A stretch of DNA of 64,000 nucleotides, taken from NCBI GenBank assembly GCA_003013855.2, contig ML058338.1, positions 1 to 64,000 of the forward strand, given 5' to 3'. The DNA comes from Liriodendron chinense (Eukaryota > Streptophyta > Magnoliopsida > Magnoliales > Magnoliaceae). Numbering within the stretch: position 1 is the first letter of the stretch; every line of letters starts with the position of its first letter. Below the pieces are notes generated by a model, which was not told where the DNA came from, ran no database searches, and worked only from the letters and a program-made list of their open reading frames with translations. The position numbers and the translations under genes were made by a program. Below are positions 10,752 to 22,300 of this stretch, one piece after another.

Positions 10752-11431
10752 TATTGGGAAAATCAGCTTGTAGCGGAAGCAAACCAAACACACAGAGTAT
10801 GAAATCAAACAAGCAACTCAATGCAATCAATCACACACGCAATCAACCACGCAGAGACAATCCATTTTAAAGTAGAAAAACTCCCTCTTGGGTAAAAATC
10901 ACGGCACAAAGTGAATCTACTATGAATCAAAAGATTATACAGAGATGAACAACCCACAAGCAAGGAACCCATGAGAAAATCCAAGCTCTCTCTCTCACAA
11001 AATGCTCTCCCCACACCCTAATATAATTAAGAAACCTTGGACACCTTAGGATACCCTCCAATCCTGGTTATAACCCCCTTTTATAAAAGAAATTCCAAAA
11101 TTAGAAACATCTTATGCATATTTGTGTAGCCATACAAATCACCGCCACCGTTGACGACCAGTTGCAGCCCCCTGCCGACCGGTCATGAGTGGTCAAGAAG
11201 AGTCAAATGAGCCCTCGCCAAAATTCAACCCGTCCAGCCTTAAGGACTAGCCGATCTTGGTCGGTCGCGGAACACCTGGCGACTAGCTGTAGACCACTGC
11301 CGATTGGTCGTCAGGACCTTAAAACTGTCCAACGCATAAACTGTTCCCAGGGCTAATATTCGACTGGTCGCCCGATCTGGCCAACCGGTCGTGGGACCCT
11401 GTTTTCGCACAATTTGAAAACTCTAGCAATA
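10752..11431 (-). repeat. 5' LTR of element B
   Basis: 680 bases, homologous to 8661-9303. Its ends have mutated (TA at the left, TA at the right in + reading). Minus-strand TATA near 11079-11088. Confidence 0.88.
11150..11396. promoter_or_regulatory. Palindrome cluster upstream of TATA, 5' LTR of B
   Basis: Repeated GCCGACCGGTCA-, GGTCGGTCGC- and CAACCGGTCG-like words. The minus-strand TATA is near 11085. Confidence 0.5.
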
Positions 11432-12497
11432 ATACATGGGCGAAGTTAGAGAACGTCTACGCGAAGAAGTCTTTCGAGAATCGTTTGTATCTAATGCTTT
11501 AATTGTTTAATCTGAAGATAGCGGATGGGGCCAATGTTGAAAGCCACATTAACAACTTCAATAGGCTCGTCTACAAGTTGTTGGATGTAGATGAACAGAT
11601 GAATGACAAATATCAAGCATGCATCTTGTTGAATTCTCTTTCGGATTCACATGAATCGTTCAAGGACTCATTGTGCGCAGCTAGGGAAACCATTAACATT
11701 GAAAGCATTATCCCAGTCCTCCAGTTGAAGGCGATAAGAAAGAAAAGTGGTGGCGTGGACTCTTCTACGGATGAGGCACTGGTTATGAGGGGAAGAAATT
11801 CTGATCAAGATAAGGGATATTCGCGATCGAGATTTAAATCTAAGGGAAAATGGAAGAGCAAGTGAAGTGCTAGAATTGTAGAGAGGAAGGGTACGTGAAG
11901 AGGGATTGTCCGGATCTCAGGAAAAGGCAAGAGAAGCCTGAAGATTCATTAAGGAGGGCTAATGCAGTGAAATCAACAAAAGATGAGTGTGATGTTTATG
12001 GTGTATTAACTGTATTCAGGTCGAGGTTACCCTATGATGGGTGACTTTTAAATTCAGGTGCATCATATCATATGTATCCTGACCGAAGTTCATTCATGAC
12101 ATACAATGAGTATGATAGTGGATTGGTGTTCATGGGAGATGACTACGCCTGTAAGTGATGGGTATTGACATAGTGCACATTAGGATGTTTGATGGAAGCG
12201 AATGAGTCCTGGAAGATGTGAGGCATATCCCCAGGCTGAAAAAGAATTTGATCTCTCTTAGTGCACTCAAGGCGATGGGGTGCAAATTTATCAGCTACGA
12301 TTGGTATTGTAAAGTGAAAAAAGGGTCACTCATGATGATGAAGGCTCGGAGGTGAGAAAATATTTACAAGTTAACTGGGAACACTTCTCACGGTGGAGCT
12401 ACGACGACTGTAGCAAGTGCGCAAGGGCCACATGAGTGAGCGGGATGTGAAAGTGCGGGGATAAAGTTAGTGGAGGCATGAGAAGCGGTAAAGTTAT

Positions 12498-14148
12498 TGT
12501 TCACTCCCCAAGTATAGGGTTGCGAAGTAGTAATAATTCGGAAAGATCGAGTATCGTTCCCACAGAGATTTATGTATGGTTATTCTCAGAATTTATCTAA
12601 AACAACTTATAATTGAGACCCTACTAAAAACTAAAGCTAGAAAATAATGATTTGAAGTAAAATAGTGATTATGAAAGGTAATAACAATCTAAAAAGTCAC
12701 TAGAGCGCCAAGGATCCACTTTTGATAGTTTTCAATGCATCAACACAATTAGGTCTCCCACTACACAATCGGAATCAAATTTATATCTCTATCTGATCGG
12801 AATATAGAGCGGTTCAATCAACAATTATCTAAAACAGTTGCTTGTTCATTGGTTCGATTCCCACAACAATGCTCAGGCCTTGAGCACACTCAATTGTATA
12901 GGCCAAGCCTCTTTCCAAACTAGTTGAGATTCACAACCATAACTTTCATTAAATCCTGTCACTAGACTTGATTACGATCAATGATTAGAACTCTAATTAG
13001 ATCAAAATCAATCAACAAACAACTATCTTAAATTATAAAAAAAGATAAGAACTTTAGTTGGAATGAGTTCCCACATGAAGATCATGCCATTGTACACAAG
13101 GCATTCAAAGGGTCTACTATGCTCGGAGTCGATGATAGATCAATGAACTACACAAGCATAAACAATGCCCAAAGGATAAGTTACTAAGTTTAGAATCACT
13201 AAGAATCACATGAGCACGGAGTCATTAAGAGATCAAAGTAAAACTGAACTAGTACTTGATTCAAACTCAAATTAAACTAAATTCTTCAATTAAAACATGA
13301 AAAGAAAACCTAGGTTGTATTAATTCATCAAAAATGAATCAAAAGGTTCACTTCTTAGCCCTAGCTAAGAGGTTTTAGTTCATCTTTAACATCTTTGAAT
13401 TAAAAACTCTAAAAACTCAGAAAACATAAAAACTAGAAGAAAAACTATGAAAACTTGAAGTAGAATCCGTCTCCCAAGCCTCCTTGTTGTTCTCCATGTC
13501 CTAGCATGCTTTGGTATGAAGAGGAGAAGTTCTTTTATAGGTTTAGGACTCTAATTGCGAAGAACCTTTGAGAAATCCCACAAAAATAGCGCTTTGCGCA
13601 ACAAATTTTGGAGCTTGTAAAACAATCTTTGTTACGCTGCCGACCGGTCGGATAACCAGTCTGAACCCATGGAAGACCGGTTGAACGCCCGGTCGTAAAA
13701 GTCAGATTATGTCCAGCAAGCTTTTGGAATTTTCACAACTTCTCTATTGAGTGTCGACCGGTCGGATGACCGATCTGAGTGACAGTCGACTGGTCGGACG
13801 ACCGGTCTTAATTGGTCCAATGAGTTTGGGCAGCAAGGGTCCTCCTGTTGAGTGTTTGGACCGGTCGGACAACCGGTCCTGGGCTATGGCCGACCGGTCG
13901 AACGACCGGTCTTAAGTGCAATTTTCTTTACCTCTTCCTTTTCTCCCTTGCTTCCTTCTTCAATCCTTTTGCACTTGGTTCCTTGATCTTTAATGTATAT
14001 AAAGTGCTCTTTTTAGCTTTGAATCAGTGAAATCTCCATCTTGTTCCTACAATCACAAATCATGTATTAAATTAGTCTTTTAAACATGCAAACCATGCAT
14101 AACATGTGATGAATTGGGGTTAGAATAAGCACAATTCAGAGCTCAACA
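12498..14148 (-). mobile_element. Solo-LTR-like insert C1 inside element A
   Basis: A TGTTC...CAACA-bounded 1651-base block, homologous at both ends and in its centre to 38139-39500. There is no coding region. A minus-strand TATA box (CTATAAAAG read from 13540-13532) and a palindrome block (13634-13912) suggest it is an LTR in minus orientation. Flanks GTTAT / ACTAT are an imperfect 5-base target duplication. Confidence 0.7.
13634..13912. promoter_or_regulatory. Palindrome cluster upstream of TATA, insert C1
   Basis: At least six CGACCGGTCGG / GACCGGTCT-type words. The minus-strand TATA box is at 13532-13540. Confidence 0.55.
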
Positions 14149-14226
14149 ACTATGATGATGATGGAGTAGAGATGGAGGATTGTGCACGGCAAGATGTTGT
14201 ATGAAGATTGGAGTCGCGGTGGAGAT

Positions 14227-14807
14227 TGTTGAAATCAAACGCCTTAAATTTATGCATCAATAGGGGCCATCGGCCGACCAACCGGTCAGGGTTGGCCGGC
14301 TAAATTATTGGATCTCTAGACAACAACTCTATGGACAGGTTTGGGCCTGTTCGGCCAACCAGTTTTGGTGGTCGGCTGGCCGACAACTGGTGCTTGGCCT
14401 GTCGACGATTAGGTTGACCAACCGATAGTGTCCGTTTCTTGGTCGGTTTCTTGCGCAGTTTTGCGTAAGATATTTCTAATTCTAATTTTTATGCTATAAA
14501 ATGGGTGTAATGCGGGATTAGGGCAATAGTAAAAAAGGGGCTACGTATCCTAGAGGGATTGAGATAGTTCTAGGGTGAGAGAAAAGAGCATGTGTTAGCT
14601 TGGGTTTTCTCATATGGCGCTGAGATCTGGGTTCTGAGTGTTCTTCGTTCTCTTATAACTTATGATATTATAGTGGATCATTTTGTGCTGTGGTTTTTAC
14701 CCATAATGTGTTTTTCCATGTTAAATCAAGATTGCCTTCTTACTTTGTGGATTCGTGTGTTGCATTGTGATTGCTTCGTGTGATTTGTTATCACACAATT
14801 CCCAACA
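14227..14807 (+). repeat. 3' LTR of element A
   Basis: 581 bases, TGTTGAAATC to CCCAACA, homologous to 7808-8358, with a TATAAA box at 14495-14500 and its own palindrome block. Confidence 0.9.
14268..14440. promoter_or_regulatory. Palindrome cluster upstream of TATA, 3' LTR of A
   Basis: GGCCGACCAACCGGTC-type words ahead of the TATAAA at 14495. Confidence 0.5.
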
Positions 14808-14812
14808 CAAGG

Positions 14813-15765
14813 TCTCCTACTATCCATTGGTAATGGATTGGAGTACGTTTCCTGTCATATCTTACTCTAAAATGTGGATAGGGATTCCCGCCATGTTCAA
14901 TGATCGGCCATCCAGTGGGCCACACATGTACGTGGAATGTGGACAACCAGTCATTTTTTTAGCTTGCAAGTGGGACCTACCATATGAGTAGCTTAGCAGT
15001 CGCACACAGCATACCTAATTTTCCATGATGTGCCATGGAATTCAGTGAGTCTGATGTTTTGGACGGTTTACTTTGAGTTAATGCATGCCACATGTACACA
15101 TTATAAGGTATGAAACCGGTACTGGGCGGAACTATCATCCCGACACGTCTGCTCTTGAGTCGAATCGTGACTCACCTTAGTCGGGAGTGAATCAGCCTGA
15201 CTTGCTCCAGTGACTCATGGTGTGGAAATGGATGGGTTGCACAGAGTCCAAATTAACTCATACAAATCTGCATTCAACTCATCTGATTCATCTATCCATG
15301 GCCAGAGTGCAAGTGGGTCAGGACTCAGGAAGTGTTTGAAAGATTGGGCCTGATTAGTAATTGGGCTTGGGAGCCATCAAGTCATTGTTCTTAATATATG
15401 GTACGGTTGGGCTAGGGCTGTCAATGGGCCAGGCCTTGCGGCCTGGATTTTGCACTGTTTGGGCTAGGCCTAATCACCCAACGTTGTGCTCAGTCTATTA
15501 CATACAAACCCAGGCTTAACTTATCAACCATCGCCCTCCTAAGTCCCAAGCTCATTCAATCGGGGCCAGAAACCCAACGGATCCGCTCATGGGGTGGGCC
15601 ACACATGTAAAAAAGAATAGGGTGGCAAGGGAAATTATCCAATAGCAAGCAATCAATGGACATGTATGGCTTATCAAGGAAATCTACAAAGCAGGCCCCA
15701 CCTGATGAGCGGCTTTGTTCTTGGACAAACGTCACACACCATAAATTGTTTTCTATATATTGCAG
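14813..15765 (+). other. Rest of the interrupted intron, then unique sequence before the main gene exons
   Basis: 14813-15050 matches 25830-25991 and 26494-26590 of the downstream paralogous intron, and it lacks the MITE that sits there. Homology ends near 15050 without reaching the next exon, so the duplicated block ends here. 15400-15560 holds a GGGCTAGGCCT-rich, MITE-like stretch. No gene is seen. Confidence 0.6.
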
Positions 15766-15837
15766 TCACTTGTCACAAAATTACATAACGGGGCCCTTTC
15801 CCGCATGCATCGGCAATTTAACGAACATTAGCTCCTT
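15766..15837 (+). CDS. LRR exon (QNYITGPFPACIGNLT)
   Basis: TTGCAG acceptor and GTAAGT donor, 72 bases, phase 2-2. This LRR normally lies two repeats before the SGSLP-type exon. It is the most upstream main-gene exon in the window. Confidence 0.8.
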
Positions 15838-16283
15838 GTAAGTATTCGAATTTCTCCCACAGCCAAATATCCGCCGTTTCTGTAATTTATCACTCGTTAA
15901 CAGTCCACGGGGCATGATCTTAGGGCCATCCAGACCATCCAAATCTCTGAAAACATTCATGGATGTAGCATATATAGACAAGAAAAAAGAAATTATACAA
16001 AGAATTTGAAAGAAGCCATTTGATTTTTTTCCTTTCGGATTTTGAACACTCGCTAATTTACTTTTAACCATTCATCCGGTAACCATCAATTGGATGGTTA
16101 GGATTACTTTATCAGCTGGATTTTAGATATATGCTCCATCCACATTTTCTCGACAATTTGGATGGTCTGGATAGCTGCACATGAGTGACACATGATATGT
16201 GAATGAGACATCATCACTTTAAAAGTAGCCTTTACCTGTTACAGTGGCTTGTATCCGGTGCAATCATTTATCTTATAAAGCTC

Positions 16284-16314
<31 letters not shown>

Positions 16315-19300
16315 ATAGCAGTCCCTATGATCCGACTTTTGAAGATGGAAATGGACGGTTATAAATAAAAGTCCTACTAATGCCTCCAATTGGTGGATAC
16401 GGTCTTATTTATGGACCCCTAGAAGTCGGTGAGATCTAATTTTCCAACCGTTGAACTTGGAAAGCTGACCAGTTTCATTCTAACCGTCCGTTGGTGGCTT
16501 CTAGTTGGATGGCTAGGATTATCTGATCAGCGTCATTTGGAGCACAATGGCATACCTGCAGGATCGGAGCTCTTTCTCTGTTTTCTTTTTTCTTTTTTTT
16601 TTTCCAAACACGCACTCATACCACAATCGGTACTCGAACCCATCACCTTGTGTTGAAAATCTTGTGAGTCTACCACTGAGGCATCAGTAAGGACACAGGG
16701 TTGGAGCTTTCCATCCGCTGATCATGGATGGATGGAAAAAATTGCTTTCGCTAGAAGTTGTTTTGTACACTGGCCACTTGACCCTACATGATTTTTGAGC
16801 CAGAAGATCTGATCAGTGAGACCCACCTCATAGAAAGCTTGGATCTGCTCACATGTGCTATATTCAAAACTGTGCTTGCGTAGAGATGGACTAGACTCTA
16901 TGCACGTGTGGATGTTCAAAGCTATGATTGGGCAAGTCCAGCAAGGTATGATAGTCAAAACCTTTCATTTTGTGGGTCCAACTATATGGGCCCGCTTTGA
17001 TCATATGATTGGATAGGATGATCCTAACCATGTAAGGATGTAGTGCAGAAATCACTGATCAGATTTTAGTGAATTTTGTGCACGATTTTTTCTAAGGGGA
17101 ATGCCTGTACGTAGCACGTGGCAAAGATGTTGTGATCGGAACCATTGTCCTATTGGGCCATCCCATAGATGGGCCGAAACCCAGAACTCAAGGGGAGTAG
17201 ACCGTGGTAGCTGTCTGATAAGTGGCTTAAATAAGAAGTGGTTGGCATTAACATTGTACCATCATCCGATCACTCTGAATTTTGGCTTGTAGCCCACTGG
17301 ATCAACAGTCCTGATCACCACATGTTCGTGACGTGTACTTTAAAGAGAGAACTGCAGACGCAGATAGGGTACTGAGTAAACTCTGTGGGGCCCACCATTA
17401 TATGTGTCTTATCCACCCCATCCATCCATTTTATCATCTAATTTTAAGAAAACATCCCAAAATTTAAGCATATCAAAAGCTCAAGTGGACAACACCACAG
17501 GAAACTATTTGAATTGAACTACTACCGTTGAAAACGTCTCACAGGCCATGGAAATTTTGAATCAAAGCTGGCAAATAAACATCCCTGTGGGCCCTAGGAA
17601 GGTTTCGACGGTGAAAGTCATTATCACCACCGTTTCATCTGGTGTGGTCTACTTGAACTTTGGATGTACTTCAATTTGGGGCCTATGCCCTAAAATGGTC
17701 TGGAAAAAGGGATGAAACGTGTGGATAAGACACACACATCCATGGTGGACCGTTCAGAATTTACTCACTAAGCTATAACGCACTGAGTTACTCTGTACCC
17801 AATCGGCTTCCAACAACTGCATAAAACTCTTATCCAGCAACGGTTATGATTTGTCCGATCACTATGATCTCATCGATGGCCCATTCACATGTCTGCCACA
17901 GAAAGTGGGGAAACGAAATTTTCATCCTATCGAGTTTACTGAATATTCTCTTTACAGCTATCCCAACTTGAAATGAAACGTAGGTATAGTAGTCCACATG
18001 AGTACATCAAATTATAGTCTGGAATCTGTGCAATATGCCATACCACCATCAACGATCGGAAGTCCATAACCATTCGGGTGGGGTTTGGGTACTACCCGCA
18101 ACAGGACCTAGCTAAAGACGGAGGGTCCTGTCAGGGTCTCTGTGGGGCCCAACCTGATGTAGCGCAGTCCATCCATTTTGTAAACTAATTTTAGGTGATG
18201 ATAAAAAAAAAAAAAAAAAAAAGCACGTGGAATATTCAAGTGGACCAACAGGAAATAGTGAGGATTAAATGGCTACGGCTGAAAACCTCTTGGGGCCATA
18301 GATGTTTTGGATCAATATGATATTTAAGTTTTCCCTTAATCCAGGTATGTGTGAATTTATGAACAGCTTGGATGTAAAATAAACATCATGGTGGGCCCTA
18401 GGAAGGTTTCAACAGTGGGGTCATTATCACCACTGTTTCCTATAGTACGGTCCACTTGAGCCTTCGATCTGCCTCCTTTTTGGAATCATTCCTTAAGATT
18501 ATCTTTAAAAATGAATGGACGGCTTGGATAAAACACATATATCATGGTGGGCCCCATAGAGATCCTAACAAGACCTTCCCTCTCTATCTAGGTCCCGGTG
18601 GGGGTAGTCCCCAATCCGCCCCCAACCATTCATCCGTACTTGAGACACTACAAGGGCTATCGATGCATTGTGATGATCATCTGCATGCACACTATAGTGG
18701 GACATGTGGCATAAATGTACATCAAGCAAGATGGGCCTGCTTTATGTGGGTCACGGAAAAGCCACATTGAATAGATCATTCTGACTGGCTAATTGATTGA
18801 TGAACACTAGTGGATGGTTGAGATGAAAAATAGTCGACAGTTTGAAATGAAAATACAAATGTGCATTGATCAAAGGTCAGGATGGTCTAATCAATCTGCT
18901 TTGGGGAGCTACCCTATATCAGTGGGTCCCACTGTTTGGACGGTTTGGATTGAGGTAGCTGTAAGCCATGTGGTAGAGTAGCTCGGCGCATGTACATTGC
19001 TCTCATACTCTCTCCCCAGCTGAAATCGGATTGCATACTGCCCCCTTATCTAACTGAGTAAACTCTGATGTGCCCACCGTGAATGTATGTGGTTTACCCA
19101 CGCTGTCCATCCGTTTTTTCAGATCATTTTAAGGGCTGATCTCAAATTTAAAGCACATACAAAGCTAACACCCGATCAATTGCTCAAGTGGTAGACGGGG
19201 TGAAGATAACCTCTCAACACTCAGGTCTTGGCAATGATGCCCAAGTCGAGGTGGCTAACGTTGCCGTGTGACTAACAGTGGGGGCGGGTGTACTATCAGT

Positions 19301-22300
19301 GGGGTGTGTACTAACAAAAAAAAAAGCATTTACAAAGCTCAAGTGGACTACACCATAGGAAACAGTAGGAATAGTGATTTACATGTATGAAGGGAACAAA
19401 CAAATATTAGATTGATCCAAACTTCTGTGGCCCCCGGGATTTTTTCAATGGTAGAAGTTCATTCACACTGTCTTTTTGTGGTGTGGGCCACTTGATCTTT
19501 GATTATGCTTCGTTATTTTCGTCATAGCCATAAAATTACCTTCTAAAACGGATGGACGGAGTGGATACCAGACATAAGTCACGGTAGATCCCACAGAGTT
19601 TTACTCGTACTTAGTTGCTGAATAGGCAGTCGGCTTCCTCCCCAGCTGTTCCTTCTTTCTCCTCAGCACATGATGATCCAGACCGTTCATCTAGAAGCTT
19701 CCATAGTGTAAACTCAATATGAAAGAAGCTCATTGGTTGGGGATCATCACCGCTGATATGAAAGGGAGAGGACAGAATTTTTTTTCAGATGGACCATCTA
19801 CAGTGGTAGGGTCTAGATGAACGGCCTGATTCTCTCAGGTGGTGCGGCACACCTTGTCAGGAAGCCACATCTTTGCTACCAACATGCCACTTCCGTGGGG
19901 AATCCGCACCATTCAAAATGGTAGGCCCCACTGTGAAGATACCTAGAACAGAAATCAGGCCACACCTGTCAACAGTTGAGCTGCACCGTTGGAATGTGTG
20001 GATAAGGGATGCTCAGACTCAACATATACATGCGTAGCCAACTTAATGCCGGGCCCATCTGATTTTTTGAGCTAGATGAACATCATCACCGGGGAAGATT
20101 AGGGGTGGTCCCGGCCTCACTCAAGATGGTGCGGCCCTTACCATGGGACTCACCTTGATGTATGTATTCTGTATCCACACCATCCATCAGTTTTACCAGA
20201 TCATCTTAGGGCATGTGCCCTAAAGTGAAGAAGATCCAAATATCAGGTGGACCAAACTACAGGAAACAGTGGTGATTGAACGCCCTACCATTAAGACCTT
20301 CCTGGGCCACCGTACTGTTTTGGTAATGTTTATTTTCCATCCAACCTGTTAATGAGGTTTCCACATATCAGGGAAGAGAGCTTTACACGAGGATCGAAAG
20401 GACTACTAACCACTTTATGATCGTACATCATGGTGCTTTAGAAGATAATAAACCTCTTAGATTGGGAGAGTTTTATGATTTTAAAAGATAATAAACCAAT
20501 ATGATTTTCTTTGCTCTATCCCTAGTTCCTAGAATAACATGGGCTTCAAACCATCTCCACACGTAAACCTGGATGGAGGAAAAAAAGCAGATATCAGCTT
20601 GATCCAACCTATGTGGCCCATTATTGGTCAATCACCACTGTTTTCTATGGTATCATCCACCTGAAAATTGGGTTTGCTTCATTTTTAGGCTCATGCCATA
20701 AAATGATTTGGCAAAATGAATGGACAGCATCAAGGTAGGCCCCGTGGTAAGGTCTGCGCCATCTTGGGTGGGCCCGGGCTGCACGTAATACCTCTCCTTT
20801 GGGTTTGGATGCTCTGTTGGCTTCCAAGCGGGAAATCCCTGCTTGGAGCCTTTTCATTGGTCCACGTAACACTGTATGACATCATGTGACCAGGTTGGAC
20901 TGAGGTGTGACCAGGTTGCATTGAGGACAGGTTTGCAGACCTATGTGATGATGTGGACCAATGAAAAGGCTCCAAGCAAGGATTTCCAACTTGGAAGCCA
21001 CTAGAGGATCCTGACTCCTCTCCTTCATCATAGGACCTGACCTTGGCATGGTACGGATGTTCTGCACAAATAGCACGCTGGCAGGAATGGTTTGGCCGCA
21101 CCACAACCCGATGAACGTTATTGCAGTGATTTCAGGCAAAAACAGGGTAGTTTTGGATATGAAATAATTAATTATTTAATTTTTATTTTCAGGGATATAA
21201 GCTCAAATAACTTCTCTGGTTCACTACCACGTGAGCTGGGAAAATTGACTAGTCTGCAAAGCCTGTAAGTTCTCTCATTATTACTATTATTATTCTTAAA
21301 AAATAACATATAGTACATTTGGAATTTCCAATTTGCCACCCAATTAATAATGATTAATATGTGAATATTTACGAAAACCTTCCTCACAAATGCTAGTTTT
21401 ACAAATCCTTACCTCTAGCTTTCATGTTTCCGTTCCTCCGAACCTACTCATGAGGTTAAAATGACATATTCACCCTTATTTAAGGAAATGGAAACCGGTG
21501 AACTAGAAAAAGTAGAATCCATATTATCTGCTCATCCTTAATAAGATTTTCCTGTTTGAGGATGCCTGATTGGTCCAGCTCAGCAAATGTCAGCACTGCT
21601 GCATTAAATGCAGCAATGCTGACAACGTTAGTGCTTAGCTAGACCAATAAGGTCGTTAGCAAATAGGAAAATCCTGTTGAGGGTGAACAGACGATCCAGA
21701 CTCGAAAAAGTAAAGTCTTCCTATGCGTCAACAATAAAGCTTTTGTATGTTTCACACATGTGACAACAATGCATAAGTGTGGGATCTAATCCATTCATAG
21801 GGTTAATTTAATACCACTTTGACGCAGGACAAATAACCTCCTACTCTAAAAGCTCAAACTAATAAAACATGACAAATCATTCCCTTTATCTCACAATCCA
21901 GACTCTTACTTCACATAGACCAGGCCATCTACCTAACCCTCCTTCATGGGCCCTACTTCATATTTGTTTGCATCACACTAGCCACCCGCCTCACATGGGT
22001 GGGGCCCGCTGCACATGAGTCATAAACCTCACACAGGCTGCCCACCCCAAGTGTGCCCTCATAGCGCATAGGTCACCCCACTCGAGCCCAATGTAAAAAT
22101 GTTCATGCACTAATCACCCCTTGTGAATCTTCTACTTGTTTACTTAAAAAGAAAATATGGTTCAAATATTAACATGTAGCCTCTAATGTTGGAAACATAT
22201 GAATGGGTTGGAGGAAAACTCAAGTTTTTCTAGGCCATATATTTGTTTTGCAAATTGTAGCCCATCTGACAGGTGGATCAACTTAGTTCTTAGGCTAGGG

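Larger units (their letters stand above)
8661..11431 (-). mobile_element. Copia element B, nested in element A
   Basis: LTRs at 8661-9303 and 10752-11431, 5-base target duplication ATACA (8656-8660 and 11432-11436). In minus orientation the purine tract is at 9304-9312 and the primer site ends just right of 10740. Removing B restores the gag codons of element A. The interior carries only gag, protease and GAG-pre-integrase remnants, so it is a short non-autonomous member closely related to A by protein. Confidence 0.92.
8412..12497 (+). pseudogene. gag / GAG-pre-integrase remnant of element A (split by element B)
   Basis: The gag frame starts MASDMRFDIKNT at 8412 and reaches an EKTAADT segment at 8660. 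It is interrupted by element B and resumes at 11437 with WAKLENVYAKKS. A 120-residue open stretch (11503-11865) is the UBN2-type Gag domain typical of plant Copia elements. Then come a degraded zinc knuckle (about 11868-11920, one Cys codon followed by a stop, His to Tyr), a protease-like region and a GAG-pre-integrase-like stretch (LISLSALKAMGCKFIS). Several stops are in frame. Similarity ends around 12480, before any integrase core. Confidence 0.8.
7808..14807 (+). mobile_element. Copia LTR retrotransposon A (non-autonomous, decayed)
   Basis: Direct LTRs lie at 7808-8358 and 14227-14807, flanked by a 5-base target duplication CAAGG (7803-7807, 14808-14812). The primer site TGGTATCAGAGC at 8361-8372 matches initiator tRNA-Met, and a Copia-style purine tract GGTGGAGAT precedes the 3' LTR. 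Internal coding is a stop-ridden gag, CCHC and GAG-pre-integrase region. No integrase, reverse transcriptase or RNase H is seen. Two other elements are nested inside (8661-11431, 12498-14148). The host intron rejoins cleanly across the insertion when compared with the paralogous intron around 25820. The 5' LTR begins CG instead of TG. Confidence 0.93.
15838..21192 (+). other. 5.4 kb intron filled with short mobile elements
   Basis: It contains one minus-strand SINE (about 16575-16705), four GGGCCCAC-type MITEs (17371-17770, 18076-18623, 19041-19635, 20110-20778), a SINE nested in the third, and a 184-base foldback (20817-21001). No missing LRR exon was found. Confidence 0.65.

Noticed and set aside
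7910..14430. GACCGGTC-rich stretches as a CpG island or host regulatory region
   Set aside because: They sit inside LTRs with defined borders and target duplications, so they belong to the transposons.
16429..16656. VELGKLTSF word resembling the LRR motif ELGKLTSL
   Set aside because: No acceptor or donor at the expected spacing. The surrounding sequence (AACCGTCC, GGATGGCTAGGATTA) is a dispersed repeat also seen near 16075.
20730..21104. Minus-strand open frames of 75-124 codons near the foldback
   Set aside because: They overlap MITE 4 and the foldback arms. The composition and repeated arms explain the open frame.
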